Source of the DNA: Idiomarina baltica OS145
GTDB taxonomy: Bacteria; Pseudomonadota; Gammaproteobacteria; Enterobacterales; Alteromonadaceae
Direction of reading: 5' to 3'
NCBI RefSeq assembly: GCF_000152885.1
Contig: NZ_CH672406.1
Span: forward strand, 285,775-319,818
Length of the DNA: 34,044 bases
Shown here: in pieces, positions 19,173 to 27,010 of the stretch
How the letters are laid out: every line of letters starts with the position of its first letter
How positions within the stretch are numbered: position 1 is the stretch's first letter
Notes under the pieces: model-generated
Database searches by the model: none
What the model was told of the DNA's origin: nothing
Seen by the model: only the letters and a program-made list of their open reading frames with translations
Program-made: the position numbers and the translations under genes

Positions 19173-20684
19173 TTAATCTGCTTTAGGACGCATATGAGGG
19201 AATAAGAGTACGTCTCGGATGGTCGATGAATCTGTCAACAACATCACTAAACGGTCAATACCGATACCCTCACCCGCGGTTGGCGGCATGCCGTGTTCAA
19301 GCGCTGTGACATAGTCTTCATCATAGAACATCGCTTCATCATCGCCCGCCTCTTTAGCTTCCACTTGATCGCGGAAGCGTTGCGCTTGGTCTTCTGCATC
19401 ATTCAGCTCCGAGAAGCCATTGGCCAACTCGCGTCCACCCGCAAAAAACTCAAAGCGATCGGTCACAAATGGATTCTCGTCATTACGACGTGCCAAAGGT
19501 GACACCTCTGCTGGATACGCCGTGATGAATGTAGGCTGAATCAAACGATGTTCAGCAACGGTTTCGAAAATCTCAATCTGGATCTTTCCTAGACCCCAAG
19601 CCGAGTTGACATCCACACCGACTTGCTCTGCGATAGCGGTCGCCTGTTCGCGGTCGTTGAGCTGCTCCTCGGTAACTTCAGGCATATATTTAATAATCGC
19701 CTCTAACACCGTCATGCGCTCGAAGCGCTGGCCGAAGTCATAAGTCACGCCACCACTTTCAAATGTGGTTGAACCCAATACATCTTGAGCGATACCCCGT
19801 AGCATATCTTCCGTCATATCCATCAAATCGAAATAGTCTGCGTAGCCCCAGTAAAACTCCAACATGGTGAACTCAGGGTTGTGACGAGTCGATAATCCCT
19901 CATTACGGAAGTTGCGGTTTATTTCAAATACTTTTTCGAAACCACCGACGACGAGACGTTTGAGGTAAAGCTCTGGAGCGATTCTTAGGAATAGCTCCAT
20001 ATCTAACGCGTTATGATGAGTTGAAAATGGACGCGCAGCAGCTCCGCCTGGAATGGTTTGCATCATTGGCGTCTCAACTTCCAGGAATTGATGTTCGTTA
20101 AGGTAGCGACGAATGTAATCAATAACGCGCGAACGCACTAAAAACGTGTTACGAGACTCCTCATTGGTAATCAAGTCAAGGTAACGTTGACGATAACGTG
20201 TTTCTTGATCCGCCAAACCGTGAAACTTATCTGGCAGAGGACGCAGCGCCTTGGTCAATAAACGCACGTCGTCGACTAACACACTCAGTTCGCCTGTCCC
20301 GGTTTTGAACAATACGCCACTGGCGCCAATGATGTCGCCTAAGTCCCACTTTTTGAATTCGCTGTTATAAAAACCCTCTGGCAAGTTATCACGGGCTACG
20401 TATAGCTGAATTTTTCCCGACATATCTTGAATCGTCGCAAAACTCGCTTTACCCATGATACGACGGGTCATCATTCGACCCGCGACTTTAACGCGAACGC
20501 CCTGTTGCTCAAGCGACTCTTTGTCCGCCTCGTCATACTCAGCGTGAAGATCCTTTGCCAGTGAATCACGGCGAAAGTCATTTGGAAAGGCAACGCCCTT
20601 CTCGCGTAACGCCGCTAACTTCGCTTTTCGTTGCGCGATTTGTTCGTTTACATCAACTTCTGGCGTTTGCGACTTATCTGTCAT
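19173..20684 (-). CDS. lysS: Lysyl-tRNA synthetase, class II
   Basis: Charges tRNA-Lys. It has 503 residues (E. coli 505). An N-terminal OB anticodon-binding domain (about 64-146) with [18 protein letters not shown] precedes the class II core. Motif 2 is NRNFRNEG (258-263) with [17 protein letters not shown]. Motif 3 is [12 protein letters not shown] from 473. Start ATG at 20684 follows GAGGAAG. It comes 46 nt after prfB, the conserved prfB-lysS pair, and is followed by a strong terminator. Confidence 0.97.
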   Translation of the reverse strand: MTDKSQTPEVDVNEQIAQRKAKLAALREKGVAFPNDFRRDSLAKDLHAEYDEADKESLEQQGVRVKVAGRMMTRRIMGKASFATIQDMSGKIQLYVARDNLPEGFYNSEFKKWDLGDIIGASGVLFKTGTGELSVLVDDVRLLTKALRPLPDKFHGLADQETRYRQRYLDLITNEESRNTFLVRSRVIDYIRRYLNEHQFLEVETPMMQTIPGGAAARPFSTHHNALDMELFLRIAPELYLKRLVVGGFEKVFEINRNFRNEGLSTRHNPEFTMLEFYWGYADYFDLMDMTEDMLRGIAQDVLGSTTFESGGVTYDFGQRFERMTVLEAIIKYMPEVTEEQLNDREQATAIAEQVGVDVNSAWGLGKIQIEIFETVAEHRLIQPTFITAYPAEVSPLARRNDENPFVTDRFEFFAGGRELANGFSELNDAEDQAQRFRDQVEAKEAGDDEAMFYDEDYVTALEHGMPPTAGEGIGIDRLVMLLTDSSTIRDVLLFPHMRPKAD

Positions 20685-20730
20685 AATCTTGCTTCCTCTT
20701 CGAATACGTTTCTATCGCGACTTAACTTGG

Positions 20731-21829
20731 CTACAGACCGCTCTTTAAGCTGGCCTCGATAAATGGATCGAGCGCACCATCTAACACCGCCTGTGTGTTT
20801 CTGTTCTCGATGCCGGTACGCAAATCTTTGATGCGCGCATCATCGAGCACATACGAACGAATTTGACTGCCCCAGCCGATATCCGCTTTTGAATCTTCCA
20901 GCGCCTGTTTATCTTCGTTCTGCTTTTGAATCTCTAACTCATACAATTTCGCTTTTAATTGCTTCATCGCAGAGTCTTTATTTTTATGTTGCGAGCGATC
21001 GCTTTGACATTGCACCACAATCCCTGTGGGTTCATGGGTTATTCGCACCGCGGAATCCGTCCGGTTAACGTGCTGTCCACCCGCACCAGAAGCGCGGTAG
21101 GTATCAATGCGTAAATCTGACGGATTAATTTCTATTTCAATATCATCGTCGACTTCAGGATAAATGAATACCGATGCAAATGATGTGTGGCGTCGGTTGC
21201 CGGAATCAAAGGGCGATTTACGCACTAAGCGGTGTACGCCTGTTTCGGTACGCAACCAACCGTATGCATATTCGCCTGCAATACGCACTGTCGCCGATTT
21301 AATACCCGCAACCTCACCTTCAGAAAGCTCGGTAATCTCTGTTTTGAATTCATGCGCTTCAGCCCAGCGCAAATACATGCGTAATAGCATGTTTGCCCAG
21401 TCTTGGGCTTCCGTCCCCCCAGAGCCCGACTGAATATCCACGTAACAATCTGATGAGTCATTGTCGCGTGAAAACATGCGACGAAATTCGAGCGCCTCTA
21501 GCTGAGTCAATAACTCTTTTAACTCTTGTTCAGCCTCATCAAAGGTGGTTTCATCCTCTGCTTCCACAGCTAAGTCGACTAAACCCTCGATATCCTCTAA
21601 CCCTTGTTCTAAGTTATCGAGTGTTTCAATCACTTGCTCAAGTGCAGCGCGCTCTTTACCCAAACTTTGGGCTTTGGGCGGATCATCCCACACTTCAGGT
21701 TGTTCAAGTTCTCGGGTAACTTCTTCTAAACGCTCCTTTTTATGAGCGTAGTCAAAGATACCCCCTAAGTGCCTCACTACGTGAGCGCATCTCTTTAATG
21801 GCGTTGTAAGTGGCGTTTGTCTCAAACAT
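20731..21829 (-). CDS. prfB: Peptide chain release factor 2 (programmed +1 frameshift)
   Basis: Releases peptides at UGA and UAA codons. The true start is ATG at 21829 ([19 protein letters not shown] upstream). This frame stops at an in-frame UGA at codon 26 (21752-21754). A +1 slip on CUU lets translation continue with Asp-Tyr-Ala-His to 20731, giving 365 residues, the E. coli length. The stop-codon recognition tripeptide SPF is at 205-207 and GGQ at 250-252. Residue 246 is Ala, not the Thr of E. coli K-12. It follows recJ by 40 nt and precedes lysS. A single-frame reading from a TTG at 21825 would give a false N-terminus. Confidence 0.96.
21751..21766 (-). promoter_or_regulatory. prfB +1 frameshift site
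   Basis: Read on the minus strand the site is AGGGGG, three bases (TAT), then CTT TGA C. The internal Shine-Dalgarno-like AGGGGG, the slippery CUU and the poor-context UGA followed by C are exactly the elements known in bacterial RF2 genes. Low RF2 delays termination at UGA and favours the slip, giving autoregulation. Confidence 0.95.
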
Positions 21830-21869
21830 CACATGACCCTTAGTTGTTTAATTGGCATAAACGGGTATT

Positions 21870-23582
21870 TTACCGCAAAGCGCGCAGTTGCTCCACCAAC
21901 AACTGCACTGAAGTACGTCCGCGAAAATGATTCAGTTGTGGTTTATAGACAAGTTCGACCCACTGACACTGATGATTGGGCCACTGCTCAATATCGCAAT
22001 AAAACGATATGGCATCGAAAATACCGCCTTCGGGGCTTTGAACGACAAGCTTGAGATGCTTTTCCCCCACAATGCGCTGCTGCAGTATCCGAAACTCGCC
22101 ATCAAAAATAGGTTCTGGAAACTTTTGTCCCCAAGGTCCAAAACGTTCGAGTTGCTGAATAAATTCAACCGTTAATTGCTCATCGGATAACTGGCCATCG
22201 GACCAGATAACGGGTTGTACAACCTCATCAGTCAGCCAATCAGCTGCCGCTTGCGACACTGCGCTTTGAAAGGTGTTTAGTTGTGCTTCGGCTAAAGACA
22301 GTCCAGCGGCCATCGCATGACCGCCAAAACGTTCAATTACATCGGGATATTGAGTGTCCACACGCTCAAGCAGGTCGCGAATATGTACACCATCAATTGA
22401 GCGCGCGGAGCCTTTTAAATGAGTATCACTTTCTTTAGCAAACACGATTACCGGACGATGGGTTCGCTCCTTTACACGCCCTGCGACGATACCAATTACC
22501 CCGCTATGCCATTGTTCGTTATAGAGCACAATGACATTCGGCAGCTGACCTTGATTATCGAGCTGAAGCTGACTCACAATGGACTCAGCCTCAGCTTTCA
22601 TGTCCGCCTCAATTTCCCGTCGCTGTTTATTCAAGTCACATAATGTTTGAGCAAGCTGTTGCGCGCGCTCAGACGACGCCAGTAAACATTCGATACCCAG
22701 GCTGATATCATCAAGGCGCCCCGCGGCATTTATACGAGGCCCTATGGCAAATCCCAAGTCACTCGCTTGTAACTTTGCAATATCGCGACCACTTTGCTCA
22801 ATTAATGCGCGTATGCCGGCGCGACACTGACCTACTTTAATACGATTGAGGCCTTGCTGAACCAAAATACGGTTGTTTTTATCGAGCGGCACCACGTCGG
22901 CAACGGTACCTAAGGCCACCAAGTCAAGAAAGTCTGCTAAATTGGGTGTCTGCTCACCCGTTTCGCGCAATCGTGCGCGTAATGCCGCCAATAGATAAAA
23001 TGCAACGCCGACACCGGCTAACGCTTTGCTCGGAAACTCACAGCCGGGTTGATTAGGATTGACTATCGCAGCCGCTGGCGGTAATGACGCAGGGGCTAAA
23101 TGATGATCGGTAATGACTAACTTGATTCCTAATTCGGCGGCGCGTATTGCCGCATCATGTGCGGCAATACCATTATCGACCGTGAGTATCAGCCCCACCT
23201 GTTGCTCGGCTAGCTGCTCAACAATCGCTGCTGAAAGGCCATACCCCTCAGTCATTCGATTCGGCACGCGATAAGTGACTTTGGTGAAACCTAACTGCGG
23301 TAGAGCGGACATCAACAATGCGGTACTGGTTGCACCATCCGCGTCAAAGTCACCACAGATGACAATCGCTTCATTGTGTTCACGTGCCTCGAGCATCGCT
23401 TCACATGCCGCATCAATACCTCGCAACTGAGAAAAATGCGCCATACCCTGCAAACGAAGATCGAGTTGTTCGGGTCGAGTAACCCCTCGATGCGCTAAAA
23501 TTTGTCGAATGGTCGCAGGCCAGTCCGCTGGTAGCTGTTCGGCGAAGTGATCCGGATAACGCTTAACTACTTTGAACGTCAT
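21870..23582 (-). CDS. recJ: Single-stranded-DNA-specific exonuclease RecJ
   Basis: 5'-3' exonuclease for mismatch, base-excision and recombination repair. It has 570 residues (E. coli 577). DHH-family metal motifs: GDFDADGATS (77-86), VDNG (135-138) and TDHH (158-161). The DHHA1 domain has GSARSIDGVHI and ERFGGHAMAAGLS. The C-terminal OB fold ends the protein. Motif I carries Phe where many have Tyr (DFDADG). Start ATG at 23582 overlaps the dsbC stop by 4 nt (ATGA), so it is coupled to dsbC. Confidence 0.96.
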   Translation of the reverse strand: MTFKVVKRYPDHFAEQLPADWPATIRQILAHRGVTRPEQLDLRLQGMAHFSQLRGIDAACEAMLEAREHNEAIVICGDFDADGATSTALLMSALPQLGFTKVTYRVPNRMTEGYGLSAAIVEQLAEQQVGLILTVDNGIAAHDAAIRAAELGIKLVITDHHLAPASLPPAAAIVNPNQPGCEFPSKALAGVGVAFYLLAALRARLRETGEQTPNLADFLDLVALGTVADVVPLDKNNRILVQQGLNRIKVGQCRAGIRALIEQSGRDIAKLQASDLGFAIGPRINAAGRLDDISLGIECLLASSERAQQLAQTLCDLNKQRREIEADMKAEAESIVSQLQLDNQGQLPNVIVLYNEQWHSGVIGIVAGRVKERTHRPVIVFAKESDTHLKGSARSIDGVHIRDLLERVDTQYPDVIERFGGHAMAAGLSLAEAQLNTFQSAVSQAAADWLTDEVVQPVIWSDGQLSDEQLTVEFIQQLERFGPWGQKFPEPIFDGEFRILQQRIVGEKHLKLVVQSPEGGIFDAISFYCDIEQWPNHQCQWVELVYKPQLNHFRGRTSVQLLVEQLRALR

Positions 23583-24301
23583 AACTCGTTATCAGCTTTA
23601 ATTTCATCAATGATTGCATCTGCTGTCCGCATTCCGGGCAACATACGACCGCTCGGTAAAACTACGGCGGGCGTTCCTGTTACACCCAGCATTTGTCCTA
23701 GCTGGTAGTGTTCAGCGACGGGATTATCGCATAAGGTAGTGGCGCGGATCGCTTGATCATTGAATAGTGATGACAACGCTTTGCCGCTATCTTTTGCACA
23801 CCAAGCTTGCTGTAATTCGCGTCCGCCCTTCGAGGCTAGGCCACCCCGCGGAAATGCCAAATACTGAATAGTAATGCCTTTATCAAGATAACTTCCCAAA
23901 TTGTGATGCAATTTCCGACAATAGCCACAGGTTGTATCGGTAAAAATAGTAATGGCATACTGTTGCTTAGATGATGGATAAACAATCATTTCATCTTGGT
24001 GTTCAGCCACTTTTTCTTTTCGCAATGCCTTTAATGCCTGCTCAGTTTCATTCAAAGGTGCGCCCTCACCCAACTGATACAGGTTACCGACTAGCAAGTG
24101 TTCACCATCAGCGGTCATATAAACGATTCCCTGATTAGTGGACAGCTCATACAGACCATCAATGCCCGCTGGCTTTATAGTTGAGATCTCGACACCCAAA
24201 CGTTCCAATTTACTCACGTCTGGCTGTTGCTCAGCCAGCGCATTGACTGACAAAAACAAGAACGACACCGCAACGGCGCTAAGACTAGGAAACAACTTCA
24301 T
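23579..24301 (-). CDS. dsbC: Periplasmic thiol:disulfide isomerase DsbC
   Basis: Shuffles wrong disulfides in the periplasm and is kept reduced by DsbD. It has 240 residues with a signal peptide cut after ALA (about residue 23). The N-terminal dimerisation domain is followed by a thioredoxin fold with the active site CGYC (Cys125 and Cys128) and the cis-Pro loop TGTPAVV. A second cysteine pair (WCAKD and TLCDN) matches the structural disulfide of DsbC and separates it from DsbG. It lies 11 nt after xerD and overlaps recJ, the conserved xerD-dsbC-recJ order. Confidence 0.95.
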   Translation of the reverse strand: MKLFPSLSAVAVSFLFLSVNALAEQQPDVSKLERLGVEISTIKPAGIDGLYELSTNQGIVYMTADGEHLLVGNLYQLGEGAPLNETEQALKALRKEKVAEHQDEMIVYPSSKQQYAITIFTDTTCGYCRKLHHNLGSYLDKGITIQYLAFPRGGLASKGGRELQQAWCAKDSGKALSSLFNDQAIRATTLCDNPVAEHYQLGQMLGVTGTPAVVLPSGRMLPGMRTADAIIDEIKADNEL

Positions 24302-24312
24302 ATTGACCTCGA

Positions 24313-25218
24313 TTATCCTCGTGGATGGAACGTTGCATGCATTTGCTGCAAGCGCTCTTTTGCTACTTGTGTATAAATTTGTGTTGTTGACAGATCGCTA
24401 TGCCCTAGCAACATTTGCAGTACCCTCAAGTCAGCGCCATGATTAAGCAAGTGAGTAGCAAACGCATGACGCAGTGTATGAGGCGACAAATGGCTATTGA
24501 TCTGGGCCTGTTCGGCATAGGTTCGGATCCGATACCAAAAAGCTTGCCGCGTTAACAACGTCCCTCGCTGAGTAATAAACACCCAACCCGACTGACGCTC
24601 GCTGAGGACTGGACGACCCGACTTCATATACCGCGATAGCCATTCGATAGCTTCCTCACCCAACGGCACTAACCGTTCTTTATCACCTTTACCGACAACG
24701 CGCACCAAGCCTTGTGCCAATGAGACTTGGTCATATTGTAACCGGACCAATTCCGTTACTCGCAAACCGGTTGCGTACAATACTTCGAGCATCGCTCTAT
24801 CGCGCAAACCAATGGGCGTATCGACATCAGGTGCATCTAATAGGGACAACACATCGGATTCAGTCAGTGAGTGAGGTACTGCGGGGCTCATTTTAGGACG
24901 TTTAAGCTTAGCGATCGGATCGGTGACAAACCAGCCTGACTTTAGGGCGTATGGCGTCAGCTTTTTCATAGCACTCAAAAATCGTGATGTACTCCGCGGT
25001 GACAGACCCTGAGAGCGACGCCAAAGCAAATAATCTTGCACGACCGTAGATGTTACCTGATGAAGACCCAACCTGTGTTGTGCCAAAAACTCGCAAAACT
25101 TCTTTAAGTCACTGCGGTAAGCTGCTTGCGTATTCTCACTCACACCGTGAGCAAGCCATAAATGCTCAACAAATTGCTCAATACGCTCTGCATCTTGTGG
25201 ATGAATTTTCATGCCCAT
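24313..25218 (-). CDS. xerD: Site-specific tyrosine recombinase XerD
   Basis: With XerC it resolves chromosome dimers at dif under FtsK control. It has 301 residues (E. coli 298). The N-terminal SAM-like core-binding domain covers about 11-100. The catalytic residues sit at Arg153 (TGLRVTEL), Lys177 (GKGDKERLVPLG), His247 and Arg250 (HTLRHAFATHLL), His273 (LLGHSDL) and Tyr282 (TQIYTQV), each matching E. coli XerD within a few positions. Context (dsbC, recJ downstream) favours XerD over XerC. Start at 25218 or the in-frame ATG at 25212; no strong ribosome binding site distinguishes them. Confidence 0.95.
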   Translation of the reverse strand: MGMKIHPQDAERIEQFVEHLWLAHGVSENTQAAYRSDLKKFCEFLAQHRLGLHQVTSTVVQDYLLWRRSQGLSPRSTSRFLSAMKKLTPYALKSGWFVTDPIAKLKRPKMSPAVPHSLTESDVLSLLDAPDVDTPIGLRDRAMLEVLYATGLRVTELVRLQYDQVSLAQGLVRVVGKGDKERLVPLGEEAIEWLSRYMKSGRPVLSERQSGWVFITQRGTLLTRQAFWYRIRTYAEQAQINSHLSPHTLRHAFATHLLNHGADLRVLQMLLGHSDLSTTQIYTQVAKERLQQMHATFHPRG

Positions 25219-25225
25219 TCTTGTA

Positions 25226-25247
25226 CTGACAACTGGAAAGATGTCAG
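25226..25247. repeat. Inverted repeat between the unknown gene and xerD
   Basis: CTGACA (25226-25231) and TGTCAG (25242-25247) are perfect inverted arms separated by 10 nt. They sit in the 30-nt gap upstream of xerD and touch the stop of the upstream gene. No T tract follows. It may be a weak leader hairpin or chance. Confidence 0.3.
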
Positions 25248-25248
25248 C

Positions 25249-25731
25249 TTACATGAGAGGTTGCTGATCTTCTATACCCATTGACTGCAAAACATCGTAC
25301 AAACGAGATGGGTTGGAGCGTCGCTGCGGCTGTTGCTTGACGAGCTTGCTACGTTGACGACGCTGTCTCGTTTGCCAATCCAAGTTTGCAATGAGTTCCA
25401 ATGGCAGACGATTGGGCGACGCGTCTAAGACAAGAGGTTGCGGATTCAAGGCATCAACAAGGCGCTGCTGGGTCAGCTCAGAAGCATCGTTATAAACGCC
25501 AGCCGGCAATTTATAATGACCGCCAGCATCCAGTGGGCGTGGTCGTGCAGCACCAATCCTTCGTTGCCAGTTTGGCTCGGGTGGTGTCATCCCTTCAACG
25601 GCAGGCCTATCACTCAGCGCCGATACCCAGTAAGCAAAAGTCGCGGCAAAACCGTCATTGATTGCTTCGTTGGCAAACGACTCTGCTGTTTTAACAAAGG
25701 AATCCAATTGTGGTTCTCGTACCACTTGCAT
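25249..25731 (-). CDS. Uncharacterised 160-residue protein upstream of xerD
   Basis: I do not recognise this family. The product is predicted soluble: no signal peptide, no membrane helix and no cysteine. An N-terminal part with a short hydrophobic helix (GFAATFAYWVSALS, about 27-40) is followed by a Pro/Arg-rich middle (PEPNWQRRIGAARPRP). The strongly basic C-terminal part (WQTRQRRQRSKLVKQQPQRR, about 122-141) could bind nucleic acid, which is inference only. GGAG lies 6 nt before the ATG, supporting real translation. It appears to be the first gene of the xerD-dsbC-recJ-prfB-lysS transcript. A 7-bp inverted repeat stands 12 nt upstream of its start. Overlapping plus-strand frames look like shadows. 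Confidence 0.65.
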   Translation of the reverse strand: MQVVREPQLDSFVKTAESFANEAINDGFAATFAYWVSALSDRPAVEGMTPPEPNWQRRIGAARPRPLDAGGHYKLPAGVYNDASELTQQRLVDALNPQPLVLDASPNRLPLELIANLDWQTRQRRQRSKLVKQQPQRRSNPSRLYDVLQSMGIEDQQPLM

Positions 25732-25743
25732 TGCTAACTCCGC

Positions 25744-25761
25744 TGACTGACATATCAGTCA
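25744..25761. promoter_or_regulatory. Inverted repeat just upstream of the unknown gene
   Basis: TGACTGA (25744-25750) and TCAGTCA (25755-25761) are perfect 7-bp inverted arms around CATA. The repeat ends 12 nt before the start codon at 25731. It could be an operator or a leader hairpin that limits access to the ribosome binding site. I see no convincing promoter beside it. Confidence 0.4.
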
Positions 25762-25804
25762 TATCGGCAAAGTACGAGAAACAATGAGTTTTTTTAGTTT
25801 ACCC

Positions 25805-25832
25805 TTTACAACAGAGTTCAGGTTGCTATCAT
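25805..25832 (+). promoter_or_regulatory. Promoter of tRNA-Tyr
   Basis: TTTACA (25805-25810, 5 of 6) and TATCAT (25827-25832, 5 of 6) with a 16-nt spacer are followed by the GC-rich discriminator ACGCGCTC. Transcription would begin about 8-10 nt before the mature tRNA. GC-rich discriminators are typical of stable RNA promoters repressed by ppGpp. Confidence 0.7.
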
Positions 25833-25847
25833 ACGCGCTCTTCTGAT

Positions 25848-25932
25848 GGAGGGGTTCCCGAGCGGTCAAAGGGATCAGACTGTAAATCTGACGGCTCAGC
25901 CTTCGCAGGTTCGAATCCTGCCCCCTCCACCA
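25848..25932 (+). tRNA. tRNA-Tyr (anticodon GTA)
   Basis: An 85-nt class II tRNA with an encoded CCA end. The acceptor stem GGAGGGG pairs with CCCCTCC. The anticodon stem TCAGA/TCTGA encloses CTGTAAA with GTA at 25882-25884. A long variable arm and the T-arm GCAGG-TTCGAAT-CCTGC are present. It is nearly superimposable on E. coli tRNA-Tyr. It is a single copy here with its own promoter. The 3' end is only 10 bp from the stop of the converging oxidoreductase gene, and no strong terminator is visible. Confidence 0.97.
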
Positions 25933-25942
25933 CTTCTTCTTA

Positions 25943-26905
25943 TTAAGCGTTCATATCCAATACTATTTTTCCAAACGTTCGATTTTCGCGCATGTAGTCC
26001 ATCGCTTCATTCACATCCGTTGCTGGCACCACTTGATCAATCATTGGCATAACGCGACGCGCATTGAATGCGTCTCCAAATTCCGCCCACAATTCACTCA
26101 AAATGGCTCCCTTGCGTTCAGCGGAGAGTGCTCGGAGCGTTGAGCCGATGATACGTTGTCGCTTGATTAGCATTCGTCCAAAGTCGACCTGGCCCTCACG
26201 TCCCCCCATTAAACCGATTAGCACGATGCGACCTTCGGTATTTAAAAAGCGTTGGTCTCGGGCAATAGAGTCACCGCCGATGGGATTCAATATCACGTCA
26301 ACACCTTCTTTCTCTATAGCGTTCCAGTCTCGCTCATGATGTCGATTTATCGACAAACTCGCGCCCAGCTTTTGACAAAAAGTTTGCTTTTCGTCAGTTC
26401 CTACCACCGCGACCGTACTAATTCCTTTCTCTTTGCATAATTGAAGCAGGGATGTGCCAACTCCTCCCGCTGCCGCATGCACCAGCACTCGGTCTGACGG
26501 TTTAACACGCGCCAATTGAAAGACATTGAGATATGCGGTCGCGAAAGTTTCCAACCAACCTGCTCCTTGCGCTTTCGACCACCCTTGAGGTAGCGGGAGT
26601 ACTTGTTGTTGATCAACAATGACGTGCTGGGCATAGCCCCCAGCGGCAAGCAAAGCGCAGACATCGTCCCCCACTGCAAAAGTATCCACTTGATCGCCAA
26701 CAGCGACAATCTGACCACAACACTCGAGCCCGGGAATGTCTGACGCTCCCGGCGGAGGTGGATAGGCTCCTGCGACCTGCATTAGATCAGCGCGATTGAT
26801 ACCCGCATGGCTAATTTTAATTTTTACTTGGTGAGCACTGAGTTCCTTTGATAGCTCCGCTTCATTCCACTCAATTTGCCCTTCTTTAATGGATGCTACT
26901 CTCAT
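25943..26905 (-). CDS. NAD(P)H quinone oxidoreductase, PIG3 type
   Basis: Zinc-free medium-chain dehydrogenase/reductase. It has 320 residues. The N-terminal GroES-like domain shows GINRADLMQVAGAYPPPPGASDIPGLE, typical of the PIG3 subfamily rather than QorA. The cofactor-binding Rossmann domain has VLVHAAAGGVG and NPIGGD. No catalytic zinc cysteine set is seen. The substrate is probably a quinone, with NADPH as donor, by family. It is divergent from the response regulator across a 105-nt region with two dyads. It is convergent with tRNA-Tyr. Confidence 0.87.
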   Translation of the reverse strand: MRVASIKEGQIEWNEAELSKELSAHQVKIKISHAGINRADLMQVAGAYPPPPGASDIPGLECCGQIVAVGDQVDTFAVGDDVCALLAAGGYAQHVIVDQQQVLPLPQGWSKAQGAGWLETFATAYLNVFQLARVKPSDRVLVHAAAGGVGTSLLQLCKEKGISTVAVVGTDEKQTFCQKLGASLSINRHHERDWNAIEKEGVDVILNPIGGDSIARDQRFLNTEGRIVLIGLMGGREGQVDFGRMLIKRQRIIGSTLRALSAERKGAILSELWAEFGDAFNARRVMPMIDQVVPATDVNEAMDYMRENRTFGKIVLDMNA

Positions 26906-26951
26906 AATTTACTTATTTCCCTTTAAATTGCGCGTTAAACCGAGTAGAGAC

Positions 26952-26980
26952 TTAACATAATTTATGTTTGACAGTATGCT
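26952..26980 (+). promoter_or_regulatory. Candidate promoter of the response regulator gene
   Basis: TTAACA (26952-26957, 5 of 6) and TATGCT (26975-26980, 4 of 6) with a 17-nt spacer. The -35 overlaps one palindrome and the -10 falls inside a second, so binding of a regulator there would block RNA polymerase. A perfect TTGACA at 26968-26973 has no good -10 at normal spacing. Confidence 0.4.
26954..26968. promoter_or_regulatory. Palindrome 1 in the qor/response regulator gap
   Basis: AACATAA, T, TTATGTT: perfect 7-bp inverted arms around a single base. It overlaps the candidate -35 of the response regulator promoter and directly abuts palindrome 2. It has the size of a dimeric repressor operator; which protein would bind it is unknown. 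Confidence 0.45.
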
Positions 26981-26984
26981 GTCA
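26969..26984. promoter_or_regulatory. Palindrome 2 in the qor/response regulator gap
   Basis: TGACAG, TATG, CTGTCA: perfect 6-bp inverted arms around four bases. It contains the candidate -10 of the response regulator promoter. The centres of palindromes 1 and 2 are 15.5 bp apart, about one and a half helical turns. Confidence 0.45.
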
Positions 26985-27010
26985 TTAATTCTTCTATTAG
27001 TGTCTACGGT

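Noticed and set aside
25438-25737. Plus-strand 99-residue frame opposite the unknown gene
   Set aside because: No ribosome binding site and an atypical composition; it looks like a shadow of the minus-strand gene.
26968-26973. Perfect TTGACA as -35 of the response regulator
   Set aside because: No acceptable -10 lies 16-18 nt downstream; the TTAACA/TATGCT pair fits better.
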